Source: Rachicladosporium sp. CCFEE 5018 (taxonomy: Eukaryota > Ascomycota > Dothideomycetes > Cladosporiales > Cladosporiaceae). Taken from it: a stretch of DNA of 64,000 nucleotides. The stretch spans positions 125,637 through 189,636 of the forward strand of contig KZ111184.1 in assembly GCA_002077045.2 (NCBI GenBank), in the 5' to 3' direction. A program made the position numbers and the translations under genes. The number at the start of each line of letters is the position of its first letter. Positions within the stretch are counted from its first letter, which is position 1. The notes under the pieces were generated by a model. The model was not told where the DNA came from, did no database searches, and worked only from the letters and a program-made list of their open reading frames with translations. Positions 1-10,298 of this stretch are shown here, piece after piece.

Positions 1-1104
1 ATGAGGCTGCGCTTCGCAGTGCGACTGTCGCACATACCGCGAAAGCGAATGTCTGCTGAGAGGCAGCACAGTCTGCTGCGCGCCTTGCAGAGCATTATTG
101 CGGATGGCATGGACTTCACCATCGAGGGAGACGTTTGCGATCGACCCCATGCCGATGCGGTCACGTTGATGCTGTATGGCGGCTTTTTGGACGTATCTGA
201 GAGTATCAGCTCGCCGATCGCTAGGCTGTGGGACTACGTGACCATCTTGTCAAAGTGCAAGGACATGGTTGACGAGGATATCGCCAACGGTCGCGAGCGC
301 GCCGCACTTGCCTGGTTAAACCGGATTGCAGACTGTGAGTTCGCGAGATTCATCTCGGACATCAGTACTCTCTGCGATCCTCAGCTTCCAGCACAAGATG
401 TCCTGGCTGCGGTGACACTGCTTCAGTACGATTTGAGCCGCACCTGTACGTACTTGCACCTCCGTCTCGATCTTCCGGAAACGCGCATCACGGATCAAGC
501 GATGTTCGCGTTACGCAACGAAGCGCCGACGGCAACAGCTCTAGGTGGTGGATGGCTCGCATTGTGTCAGTCGCATCGTCAGCTCGCGTTCGAGACGAAG
601 ATGCACGCATATCACATGATACTGCTGTACCGCGATTTTAACCGGCCAGGTCTACTCACGAGGCGATGCAAGGAGGGAGAATCAGCGCGCCGTATCCAGC
701 AGGGCTTGGTAGTCAATCGGCCGGCGCAATTCGATCAGTGGGCGCTGATGAACCCTCATGCCGATTTCGATCTGAACTATATCCGTTCGGAGACCCTCTG
801 GCCGGTGATTCAGAAGTCTAGTGTATTCACGCTGGGGCCTATGAGCTTCATATTGCATAAGAATGTGGTGAGTGAGCGAGGACAGTATCGCAGGTGGTGG
901 GATGTTGATCTTGTGCGCAAGCACGGATGGGAGCTTGAGTCGATCGGTGAGGGAATCGAGTATCCTGTCAAGATCACAGAGTCGCTACAGCTTGTTGAGG
1001 TAGTGCCTACGCTAGACGAAGCGAAGAATACTACAGACTCTGCGCCAGCCACCTCAAGCTACGCATGGGGAGAGGTTCGCGAGGCAGTGAATGCGCAGAG
1101 ATAA
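1..1104 (+). CDS. hypothetical protein, possibly 5'-truncated by the window edge
   Basis: An open frame of 367 codons begins with an ATG at the first base of the window and ends at a TAA near 1102. The ATG may be the true start or an internal Met, because upstream sequence is missing. I do not recognise the family. The protein is mixed alpha/beta in character, with no signal peptide, no clear membrane segment and no coiled coil. The C-terminal 35 residues are Ser/Thr/Ala-rich and look disordered. It does not carry the DUF6590 motifs or the coiled-coil signature seen further along, so I do not count it as part of that island. The frame is long and free of low complexity, so it is probably real. 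Confidence 0.55.
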   Translation: MRLRFAVRLSHIPRKRMSAERQHSLLRALQSIIADGMDFTIEGDVCDRPHADAVTLMLYGGFLDVSESISSPIARLWDYVTILSKCKDMVDEDIANGRERAALAWLNRIADCEFARFISDISTLCDPQLPAQDVLAAVTLLQYDLSRTCTYLHLRLDLPETRITDQAMFALRNEAPTATALGGGWLALCQSHRQLAFETKMHAYHMILLYRDFNRPGLLTRRCKEGESARRIQQGLVVNRPAQFDQWALMNPHADFDLNYIRSETLWPVIQKSSVFTLGPMSFILHKNVVSERGQYRRWWDVDLVRKHGWELESIGEGIEYPVKITESLQLVEVVPTLDEAKNTTDSAPATSSYAWGEVREAVNAQR

Positions 1105-2136
1105 GAGAAGGCGCGAGAGACCAGCGAGTTGCCGGCCCCGGTCTTTCAAGGCGGAAATCTGGCCGATAAAGCAGCGTCGAGCTTGCTGTCACAAGCCCGG
1201 CGACCTGGGGACTCGTCGGCTCGGACGAGACAGAGCCTGCTGTCCCTACTTAGCACCTTTGACGACGGTACGAACACGGCGAAGACGTCTAGCTAGGGAA
1301 GCGAAACATCTCTCGACCCCGGCCGCGAGAATTGCATCGCTGGGTTGCCTGGAGGGAGTGAAGTGGTGGCGAGGTCTGCCTGGATGTTCTAACGATTAGT
1401 CACGCCCAGCCTGGCTGAAGGTTGCTGGTGGCAGGGTGTCTAAAGTCCGCGAAGGAGGGGGAACTCAGCATGGTGTAGTCTAGCTCAACCCGTTTACACT
1501 ACGAAGCCTTCATGTGCCTCACCGCCACTCGTAGATGGACTGAATCTCGGATTGTTCGCGCGAATTGTGCATCGACGTTCAGGAGTAAGTTGACGTGAGA
1601 ATATTCCTTCGCGAGCTAGATTCGTAAACAATGAATGAGAAAAGTGCAAATCGCCGTTACCGGCTTATTTCTCGTCATTTCGAGCCCATAACCGGCGAAT
1701 ATTCCACGAAGAACCTCTCCTTGAGGCCACCGACTTAAGAATCCGATTTGACGGGTATATGATGTACTTTTGACATGTTGTAATCGCACTTGGGGTCAGA
1801 AGGTTAACCACACATTGAGCATCCCTAACCCTTCGTAATGCCAAGCATCTCGATCGATGCTCCTTCCTCTGCATAACGAAGTAAGCTCGCTGTCATGATT
1901 TACCAATAAAATACTGATCTCGATTTGATTAAATCGCGAAGGATGACCAGAATACCTTGCCGAAGTTCTAGGTGCTGAGTGTCTCAGGAGCTGATTCCCT
2001 CAGTTTTCAGGCAGCAAATCACGAACGGCAAGTTCGATCCACACCGCCTGACTCGGCAGAACTTTTGGCATTCTCGGACTTTCACTCTGCTCGTGCTCGT
2101 TGAACCACATACACATATCCGATATCCTTGTCAACC
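1105..2136. other. intergenic, no gene seen
   Basis: About 1.0 kb between the edge ORF and the helicase gene. Only short unsupported ORFs occur. The last 100 bases are probably the helicase promoter and 5' UTR. Confidence 0.5.
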
Positions 2137-4080
2137 ATGAAGCGCAAATTGAACGCCGACGACGTGCCAGAACCTATGGACACAGGTGCTGGACAAACGC
2201 CTGCCCAAAGTAAGACCGGTTTCGCAGGTCTCGGCCTGGACGCTCGCCTTTTGCAAGCAGTCGCGAAAGAGAAGCTCAGCGAGCCTACACCAGTACAAGT
2301 CCAGGCGATCCCGCTTGCGATTGCTGGAAAGGATATATTGGGTACGAACGAGCACAAACAACCTGTAGGAGAGGAGTACTGACATCACGCAGCTCGCGCA
2401 AAGACCGGATCAGGCAAGACGCTCGCATACCTACTCCCAATCATTCACTCAATCCTCCGGCGCAAAGCTTCCTCCGTACGCCCTACAAAGGCTGTCTCGG
2501 CGATCATACTGGTACCGACCAAGGAGCTGGCGACGCAGGTTACTACAGCCGTCAAGACCTTCACCTCGTTCTGCAACCAGGACATCCGCGCAGAGAACAT
2601 CAACCGAAAAGAGGATCTCGCTGTCACTCGTGCGCGGCTATTGGAGTGTCCGGAGATCGTCGTCGGCACTCCCAACAGAGTGAGCCAGTGGATCAGCAAT
2701 GATGTACTCAAGGCGGCAGACCTCGTCCACGTGGTGATCGACGAGGCAGACTTGGTACTGAGCTATGAGTACAAGGATGAGTTGCGCAGTATCGCTGCTG
2801 CGCTACCAGCTGGGGTTCAAAACATCTTCATGTCTGCGACTTTACGGACTGAGGTCGACAAACTCACAGCGCTTTTCTGCAAGTCAGGATCACCTGTGGT
2901 GTTGGACTTGTCAGAGCAAGAGGCTGCCGAGAAGCCAATACTGTCTCAGTACATCGTCAAGACGGCGGAAGATGAGAAGTTTTTGCTCATATACGCGATA
3001 TTCAAACTGCAGCTCATCAAGGGCAAGATTATCATCTTCGTGGCGGATATCGACCGATGCTACAGAATGAAGCTGTTCCTGGAGCAATTCGGGACGAGAA
3101 GCTGCGTACTGAACTCGGAGCTCCCAGTGAATAGCAGGCTACATGTCGTGGAAGAGTTCAACAAGGGCGTATACGATGTTCTGATTGCAGCGGACGAAAG
3201 AGAGGTTGCTGAGTCCGGAAAGAGGAAAGTTAAGAAGAGCGAGGACGACGACGTGGAAGAGGTCGAAGAGATGGCTGAAGAGGATCTGCCAGTCGATAAG
3301 GTTGAGAGCGTGGATGCTGTGAAGACTACTGCGCAGCCGCCAGCGAAGAAGCAGCGAAAGACCGGCAACGATCGCGAGTTCGGTGTCTCCCGGGGCATCG
3401 ATTTCCGCCATGTTGCTTGTGTGCTCAACTTCGATCTACCTACATCGTCGAAGTCGTACACTCATCGCATTGGACGGACCGCTCGGGCTGGCCAGAAAGG
3501 CATGGCATTGTCGTTCTACGTGCCTGCCGAGCTCTTTCGAAAGCACAGGCCTACGTCCATACTCCAATGCCAGTACGACGCGAAGGTGCTTGCAAGAATC
3601 ACAGCCCATCAAGAAAAGCACGGCGCAAAGTTAGAAGAATGGCAATTCGACATGGAAAAGTTGTCAGGCTTCCGCTACCGTCTGACCGACGCCCTACGCG
3701 CAGTGACCCGCATCGCGATTCGCGAAGCACGCACCAAGGAACTCCGTCAAGAGCTCATCAACTCCACGAAGCTAGCCCGCCACTTCGAAGAACACCCCGA
3801 AGACCTGCGCCACTTGCGCCACGATACTGAGAGCCATGCTGTGAGGCTGCAGCCGCATCTGAAGCATGTGCCTGAGTACTTGCTGCCTAGTGGCGGGAAG
3901 GCGGCGGTGCAGCAGGATGTGGGGTTTGTGGGATTCAGAAAGGATGAGAGGGCTGGGAATAAGATTCGCAAGGCTAGGGAGGTGAATCGGAAGAGAGGGA
4001 AGGGTGCGATCATGAAGGGGAAGAGGACGGCGGGGAATCCGTTGAAAAGTTTGAATGCGAGGGGGAGGGGAAAGAAGTGA
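2137..4080 (+). CDS. DBP9: ATP-dependent DEAD-box RNA helicase Dbp9 (DDX56 homologue)
   Basis: Nucleolar DEAD-box helicase of the Dbp9/DDX56 family, which is needed for 27S pre-rRNA processing and 60S subunit assembly. The ATG is at 2137; an in-frame TTG lies upstream at 2128. One 51-nt intron (2342-2392, GTACGA donor, CTGAC branch, CAG acceptor) splits the Walker A region, and joining the exons gives AKTGSGKT at residues 71-78. The product is 630 aa. Visible motifs in order: Q motif (PTPVQVQAI), Walker A, PTKEL (Ia), DEAD (VVIDEAD, about residue 185), SAT (FMSATL) and HRIGRTARAG (VI). As expected for Dbp9, the second RecA lobe is interrupted by a long acidic/Lys-rich insertion before SRGIDF. 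The tail is basic and ends in a Gly/Arg/Lys stretch. Family assignment is secure. Confidence 0.95.
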
Positions 4081-5143
4081 GGCTATCTTCGCTGAGTCGT
4101 AGAGCGTAGAGGGCTAGCTAGGGGAGTAAATGCCAGTTTTGTTGTGAATACTGATAAAATCCTGCAAGCCTTGTACATGTCGTGGCTGTAAAAGGCTGCC
4201 TTCTCAATCCCAATGCACCCCACACTACTGCAGCACCCTGCATCCGAACGCGCCGAGTCACACCGGCAAACCCCGGCGCACTAAGGACATATCGCGCCTC
4301 GAATTCGACATGTAAGGATGCCTGGCGGACTCCACTACCGACGCCATGAATGATCGTCCATGCTACGACATGCCGGCAGTAGCAGCTTGGACTTTTGGCA
4401 AGGTGGGGCCAAGAGAAGCTTCGGTGCCGACGCGGAAGGGGAACGGGGCGGAGAGGTATGTTCGAACTTCACGTACTCCACTTTTCGACTCTACCCCAGA
4501 GCCTTGGTCAACACGGTGACTAGCCACAGGATCTCGACGAGCGCTACAGGAACATGATGCTTTACGATCCCTGCCATCAGCGCGACTAGATTTTTCATTG
4601 ACAGATCTTCGTGGCTACTGGGGTCCAATGAAAGCTTTAATCTTGGCGCGGACGGGAGCGAATAACTAATTCCAACGCTCTCACTTGAATTGATTCGTTT
4701 CATTATACAAAGCGCTGACCTTTCTTGGGCACACGAGTGACAACATCAGAAGAAGTTCAACTGAGCAATAGCAAGCTGACTGTATGGACGCATATGGAGA
4801 TTGAATGCTACGCGCGCTGGTGTTACAGCAGGTCGCCTGACTGTTTCGGTTGAGGGAAGATGGCATTGACGGGTACTATCTAATCGAACGCCATGCGAAA
4901 TGCTCGTCGAACTCCCAGGGACTGCAAATCTACTCGGACGCTAACAGATCCTCGCACCAAGCCTCCCAAAAGCGTGAGAAGTAGCTTCTCGTTACGGCCC
5001 TGAAACTGAACGTTGGACTCCAGTGACCGGGCCGGCTGACGTATAATCTGGTCATAATCGGACCTGCAAACGACAGGAATCACGGGGCAAGTCGAAACAC
5101 GAGGGCAATCTGTCCAGCTGGCGATATCAAGGAGACCGACAAT
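4081..5143. other. intergenic, convergent 3' ends
   Basis: About 1.06 kb between the helicase stop and the stop of the first DUF6590 gene, which converge here. It should hold both 3' UTRs. No convincing coding frame or RNA gene seen. Confidence 0.5.
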
Positions 5144-6505
5144 TCAATCTGAACTGTACAGGTCTTCTTCTTCCCCTTCTTCATCGCCCCCTGCATCACC
5201 TCTCCTTCCACCATTGCCTTGCTCCTCATCTACTTCCTCTTCGCCTTCATCTTCATCTGCATCTTCATCTGCATCTTCGTCTTCTTCCCCCTCCTCCCCC
5301 TCCTCCCCCTCCTCCCCCGTACGTTCCGCGGGATCAGCTACGTTGGACCGGAACTTTGAACTGACTGCAATTCCGGACTGCGACTGCTTTCTGAGCATGG
5401 CGCGGAGGAAATCCTTGGCCTCTTCCTCACTTTTCCCCTTGGCCATCAGTCCTTGCAACAGATGTCGCAATTGTTCCGGTTCCGTGGGCAGTGAAGCTCC
5501 AAAGTCCTTTCGCCACACATTATCGAATTGATGAGCAAGGGAGCTCATAGACGCTCGATTGACCTTGCCGAATGACCTTGCCTTGATGTTGTGCTGAACG
5601 GTGTGCACTTTGCCGAAGTCCAGCCTCGACATGATGTCGAGCTTCTCCTCGGCATTGTCCTGGTCAACACGGATGGGCTGGGGTCGCATGCCCTCCTCTC
5701 CTCGCCGTGGCAGCTCATCTCCGCGCGGGTTAGGGCATATCTTGCCAGTATAGATGATGGTATGCTCGGACTTAGTCACTTGTCCTTTCGCCACTCCTCG
5801 ACCGCCATAGGTACTGATCGGGAGTGCACTACAATAGCCATTGCCTTCGCGTATGACGACAAATCTGCGGACTTTGGAGTAAACACGCTCTCCCAGTGAG
5901 CCAATCTCGGTCCCAGGCACCATGGACGTTACCACAGTCGCAGTCTCTCCAGCTGGCTCCGCCCACAACACCATGAAGACGCGTCCCTCGGAGAAAAACG
6001 ATGAGCCCCGTTTCTTATACTTAGTAAATAACAACTCCTCGTCGCCTCCAGTTCCGTGAAGAACTTGATGAACAGGAATGTTCCTTATGTCCCTCGCTCG
6101 TAGGCCAGCGACTTGCTGCCCGGTGGGGGCGAAAGTGACAGCAGACCGCACCTTCGTCCGAAGATCGGTCACAACCACAGGACCTGCACCTTGCTGTCCT
6201 CGGGTATGGACACTAAGTCCGCTCATAGTGGCCGACAAGCTGTCCAGCGTGCGAGGCGTGCCCTGTCCAGCATTCGCAGCCGGACCCGTCTGTGCATGGT
6301 AATCTCGATGCTGCTCCTCACCATCGTCAAAGCCCTCCCATATAGCACTTTCCAGAGCAGCGACTGGCACCCCCTGCGGGCGCCCAAATCGGGAGCCATT
6401 TTGCCTCACAATTTCGTCTCTGCTGGGTATATACAAGTAAAGTCCGCCAAGTGATTGACTATATTGCCAAGGTAGCGGCTTGCGAGGTTCGCGAGCATTG
6501 GCCAT
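5144..6505 (-). CDS. DUF6590 protein, copy 1 (intronless, acidic tail)
   Basis: Single-exon gene of 453 aa from the ATG at 6505. An in-frame ATG at 6523 would add six residues; the inner one places the N-terminal Trp as in the paralogues. Order: Trp/Tyr motif (WQYSQSLGGLYLY, residues 13-25); a Gly/Thr-rich linker; the DUF6590 core at about 155-345 (GRVFMVLWAEPAGE, VRRFVVIREGNGYCSALP, YGGRG, IIYTG, SRLDFGKVHTVQHNIK); a short helical segment resembling UBA (about 360-385); and a strongly acidic Glu/Asp tail ending DLYSSD. DUF6590 has no known biochemical function. Its closest relative here is the copy at 19009-20484, also intronless and ending DLYGPG. It is divergent with the coiled-coil gene at 7183. 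All three introns typical of the other copies are missing. Confidence 0.85.
   Translation of the reverse strand: MANAREPRKPLPWQYSQSLGGLYLYIPSRDEIVRQNGSRFGRPQGVPVAALESAIWEGFDDGEEQHRDYHAQTGPAANAGQGTPRTLDSLSATMSGLSVHTRGQQGAGPVVVTDLRTKVRSAVTFAPTGQQVAGLRARDIRNIPVHQVLHGTGGDEELLFTKYKKRGSSFFSEGRVFMVLWAEPAGETATVVTSMVPGTEIGSLGERVYSKVRRFVVIREGNGYCSALPISTYGGRGVAKGQVTKSEHTIIYTGKICPNPRGDELPRRGEEGMRPQPIRVDQDNAEEKLDIMSRLDFGKVHTVQHNIKARSFGKVNRASMSSLAHQFDNVWRKDFGASLPTEPEQLRHLLQGLMAKGKSEEEAKDFLRAMLRKQSQSGIAVSSKFRSNVADPAERTGEEGEEGEEGEEDEDADEDADEDEGEEEVDEEQGNGGRRGDAGGDEEGEEEDLYSSD
5251..5318. repeat. short in-gene tandem repeats encoding the acidic tail
   Basis: Two adjacent microsatellite-like arrays on the plus strand: a 12-bp unit (CTTCATCTGCAT) at about 5251-5278 and a 9-bp CCTCCCCCT-type unit at about 5289-5318. 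Both stay in frame and encode Asp/Glu/Ala and Gly/Glu/Glu repeats in the tail of DUF6590 copy 1. Arrays like these change length easily. Confidence 0.7.
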
Positions 6506-7182
6506 GTCATGCCATGTAACCACTCATAGATTAGACACAAACGTGTCTTTGTGATATCCTGTGGGACACGTTGGCCGAATTCAAGTGAGTTATACCCCAC
6601 TTGCGGCTCAACCCACGCAACACGCTTCTCGGCGTGACCATGAGTTAGGCGCGGAGGGTCGCATCTCCCTGCTGGCCATATATGACACTGCAGTCACCTT
6701 CCGCACGGCTGTTGCAGATGTTTTGCATGATCCATGCATGATTGCGACTTCTGTCACTCGCCGGGCGGTTGCGAGCGTGTGGGTAATCTGGCGCGCAGGC
6801 GAGGCAACCCGCAAAAGGGAGTCACCTACCAAGCTGCCGGTACCAGGCCACCAAGTGCTGTTGTATCACCTGATGAGGCTGAACGGGAGTTACAAATGTA
6901 GGTAGTGAGGAGCGGCTCCACCTCCCTCAAGCTTTTCGCACACACTTGCCATCGCACCGCCAAGCTAACTCTACACTACCACCGACGATCATCACACGCC
7001 AGTGATGCAACAAGACTTGGTCGAAAGTCTATTACTCCGAGTTGACTGATTTGTGACGATGAGCGATCCCGTTACAGGGAGACGCCGACGTTACATAGCA
7101 CATGTGGCAATCGTAGGCCACTCCGAGCAGCGATCATCGAGTCGCAACCAGACTATTGACTTGCTGGGTGTCGCCCATCATC
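6506..7182. promoter_or_regulatory. divergent promoter region, DUF6590 copy 1 / CC copy 1
   Basis: About 0.68 kb between two start codons pointing away from each other. No long ORF fits. It must carry both promoters; I cannot point to a specific shared box. Confidence 0.5.
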
Positions 7183-8784
7183 ATGGTTCAATCCAAGGCA
7201 CAGCCTCTGCTTGAAGTGGAGCATGGCGATTATCCACTGCATCGAACGTTGGCAAATGGCGAGGTTCAAACGATCGACTCAACTCTTACGAATAAGAGTC
7301 CTCCACTTTCACGACGGTTGATGACCCTGCATGCTGCTACTGAGTCGTTTGCACGCCGTAACGAGAGGCTCAAACGAGCGAGGAACATCGACCTATCGTA
7401 TGGTACCGAACTCCATCATCGATGGGAGTCGTGCGCCCATGCTCGCAGACACTACGATGAGTCGACTACTCGGCTCATGCAGGCACTGGATGCAGTCACG
7501 AAGAAGGTATCGCTGAAGAGATCCGCACCGAAGCTGAAACCTCTGTACGACCAGGTTGAGGCAGACCAGGTAGCTTTGAAAGAGCAGTCGGCAGAAACCA
7601 AGCTTCTTGAGATCGCGCGCAGCGAGCATACTGTCAAGGTTTTGGGACTCGAGAAACAGCTTGATCTGGCTATACATGCCATTCGTGTTTCTTTAGACGA
7701 TGATGAAGCCGTATCCAGAAGCGCCTCGCCTGGTCCATCCATCTCCAGTGCCATCTCAACGTTTACCACCGCCCCTCACAACCACCCCTTGTTGGAACAA
7801 TTCTACGATAAAGCCGGGGACGTGAATGTCATGCGTGAGAGGATTTCGGACTACCAGGGGTCCTACATGGATGATCGAGAGCAGAGAATTTTTCTCCTTG
7901 ATCAGGATCGTCCGGTGGACATCACTGATGCCGACTTCGAAGCAGCCTATAGCATGGGTTTGAAGCAACTTGAACAAGACTTGGCTGAGGCAATAACTGA
8001 GCGAGAGATCGCTTTCCGTGACTGCGCTGAGGCTGGCATCGTAATACCAACGACCATTGAACAGGAGCTCTCTGACGCTGGTAGCGATGTGACTGATCAG
8101 CCGTATCGCCCACCACGTGACCCGAACATTGGCTCTGGCGCTATCACACCAATGTCACTGACAATCGCCACGGGCCACATGCAGTCTGATGGGATCGGAG
8201 AATCAGATGCGCAACCGCGGATGTTCATGCCAGGGAAGAGTATCATGGACTGGATGGAGGACGTGGAGTTGCCTGCTGCGAGCATTGCCGAGCGCACGCC
8301 CCAACCAGCGTCGTCAGTACAGAGTCCAGTAGTCGAAGCACAGTCAAGACCAACAGTGAACTTCGACGGGAGTCAATCTTCTTCAATCAAGGAATGGATC
8401 GATACAAAGGGCATGACAGTGTCCGATGCGTCGGAAAGTGCTGCGATCGTAGACGAAGGCGACAGGAAGCCAACGCTTATTGTGGTACTGGACGTACCTA
8501 TCGGACGTAATAGACGGCCTGATCGGTATCTCCCAGAACGCAAGCGCTCACTCAGTGAAGGGCCTGACTTCCATGGTGGCGATGAGGTGCCGAGTGAACG
8601 GATCAGTGTGAACGGGATTGGCGCGGCAGACGACAATGGAACGGAAGCAAGGTGTGTACTCAGCAGTTCCATTGATAAGTGGTTGCTGATATGTGAGCTA
8701 AGTTATGAGCGGCATGGCTGCTGGTGTCGCATGTGTCTCCCTGCACATTACTTTGGTCAGTGCACCAACAACCCACCATGCTAG
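7183..8784 (+). CDS. coiled-coil (CC) family protein, copy 1
   Basis: Predicted 533 aa from the ATG at 7183 (an upstream TTG at 7156 is in frame but not a likely start). Residues about 35-175 are charged and heptad-like. The CC-family signature lies at about 200-288: LLEQFYDKAGDV, then Arg/Asp-rich helices, LLDQDRP, and ending CAEAGIVIP. The Ser/Pro-rich C-terminal half carries three Trp motifs (SIMDWMEDVE, SSIKEWIDT, SSIDKWL). No known domain recognised. The last 40 codons are Cys-rich and unlike the rest, so a GTGAGC donor near 8692 may begin a 3' intron and the true end may lie downstream. It is head-to-head with DUF6590 copy 1. Confidence 0.7.
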   Translation: MVQSKAQPLLEVEHGDYPLHRTLANGEVQTIDSTLTNKSPPLSRRLMTLHAATESFARRNERLKRARNIDLSYGTELHHRWESCAHARRHYDESTTRLMQALDAVTKKVSLKRSAPKLKPLYDQVEADQVALKEQSAETKLLEIARSEHTVKVLGLEKQLDLAIHAIRVSLDDDEAVSRSASPGPSISSAISTFTTAPHNHPLLEQFYDKAGDVNVMRERISDYQGSYMDDREQRIFLLDQDRPVDITDADFEAAYSMGLKQLEQDLAEAITEREIAFRDCAEAGIVIPTTIEQELSDAGSDVTDQPYRPPRDPNIGSGAITPMSLTIATGHMQSDGIGESDAQPRMFMPGKSIMDWMEDVELPAASIAERTPQPASSVQSPVVEAQSRPTVNFDGSQSSSIKEWIDTKGMTVSDASESAAIVDEGDRKPTLIVVLDVPIGRNRRPDRYLPERKRSLSEGPDFHGGDEVPSERISVNGIGAADDNGTEARCVLSSSIDKWLLICELSYERHGCWCRMCLPAHYFGQCTNNPPC

Positions 8785-10298
8785 TTCCTAGGTCATGTCC
8801 CACTGACATCTGCCAGATCCAACATACGATGCGAGGCGATATTTCCACGTGGGTCTAGTGAGTCCGAGGTCGACCGGTTGCGAGATTTCTGAGTCGCTAA
8901 TGTGAGCTAGATCTTCGAAGCAAACATCACACAGCTGCTAGCACGTCCAGATCATGCCAGTCTTGATCTCATGCAGCATCACGGGAAGACAGACGTCATC
9001 TTTGGGGTTTATGTGGTGATCGAGCAGCGTGACACGAATTTTGCTGCGCTGTAAGGCATTGGTACCCATTGTCGACTTCATCGCTGACTGGCACAGGACG
9101 ATGAACGCTGGATCTGTCAGACAGACGCAACAGCCAGCGCCAGCTTTGCCGCAGACCTGGCAAGCCCACCAACAATCTCGACTGAATGTCAAGACAACTC
9201 GGCCAACATTACGACCATTGCCCATTGGTGTCCAACCACTCGCGCAGTCTGAGACAGACGAAGACTCAAGCAACCTTCAGAACACGTGCGTTGACCTTGA
9301 CGTCTGCGTTACGCCACTTCAATACAATCCCCGTCGCGCGCACTGCTGCGGTCGAGTCGAGTCCAAGTCACTAGACATACTACTTGCTTGTTGGACAGCC
9401 CGGCCCTCAAGGTGGAGACATGCTTCTCCTTGAAGGAACGTACTCATTGTAGCTACAGCTACTACACTGCTTGCCTGCTTGCTCTTCTCACAACGTTCCT
9501 AGCCTGTAGTAGATAACATGTACCGAAGCTTCCTTTGCCGTCCCGAGTGGTAGGTGTCGGAGAGGCCTCGCATACTGTGTCTTGTCCCGCAGCCTCGTTT
9601 TGACGTCTCATGCCGTACTCGAGCCCTCCTCTTCCGGGACCAACTTTGTGCAGACGGGATCCAACGAAAACAGATGGGTGCAGTCGTACGACTCCATGCC
9701 GTGTAGCAATCTCGTGAGGGACTGTCCCGCGTCCGTGGCGTCAGGCGTCCAACCCACGCAGGCCACGCAAGTACCGATACCTCGTGGGCCAAAACTCGAG
9801 GTGCAGCGTAGTGTGTATCGAGCATAGTCAGGATCACATGGCGCTGCGAAGCGAAACAGCTTTCAGCATGTGAAAGCCTTGCGGCGTCGTAACGTCTTAT
9901 CATCGTGCCGCTTTCTCGTCAGGCTTCAGCCTCGTGAAGAGTCACGTGAGAGAGAGGAGTGTGAGAACGGTCGCGGACATTCTAGCCAGCGCATGCTACA
10001 TTGACTGCGGAAATTTGCCCGAGACATGGACCCGTGTTGTGATCGTCATGAATGCGTTTGCCGTTTGTGAAATGCCATGGAAGAAAGGTGAGTAGAAAAG
10101 CGACACTAGCCCGGCACCTGGCCTCAGAAAGCTGAGATCAGATCGCAGACATGGTCTGTATCAATGGTCATGAAGTCGTGCACTCATCAAACATTAAAAT
10201 GCAATGCAACGCCGCCGTGTGCCGTCCGCGACGTTCGCCATGTCGTTCGTTGTGCAGAAGTCTGCGTGAGCTCGACGATGTCTATAATTCAACACCAG
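8785..10298. other. intergenic, no supported gene
   Basis: About 1.5 kb between converging genes. ORFs of 110-134 codons occur on both strands (for example 8938-9273 and 9029-9433) but overlap each other and show no motif or homology to the families here. Confidence 0.45.

Noticed and set aside
9029..9433. 134-codon ORF between two gene pairs
   Set aside because: It overlaps an equally long opposite ORF, has no motif, and no splice partner was found.
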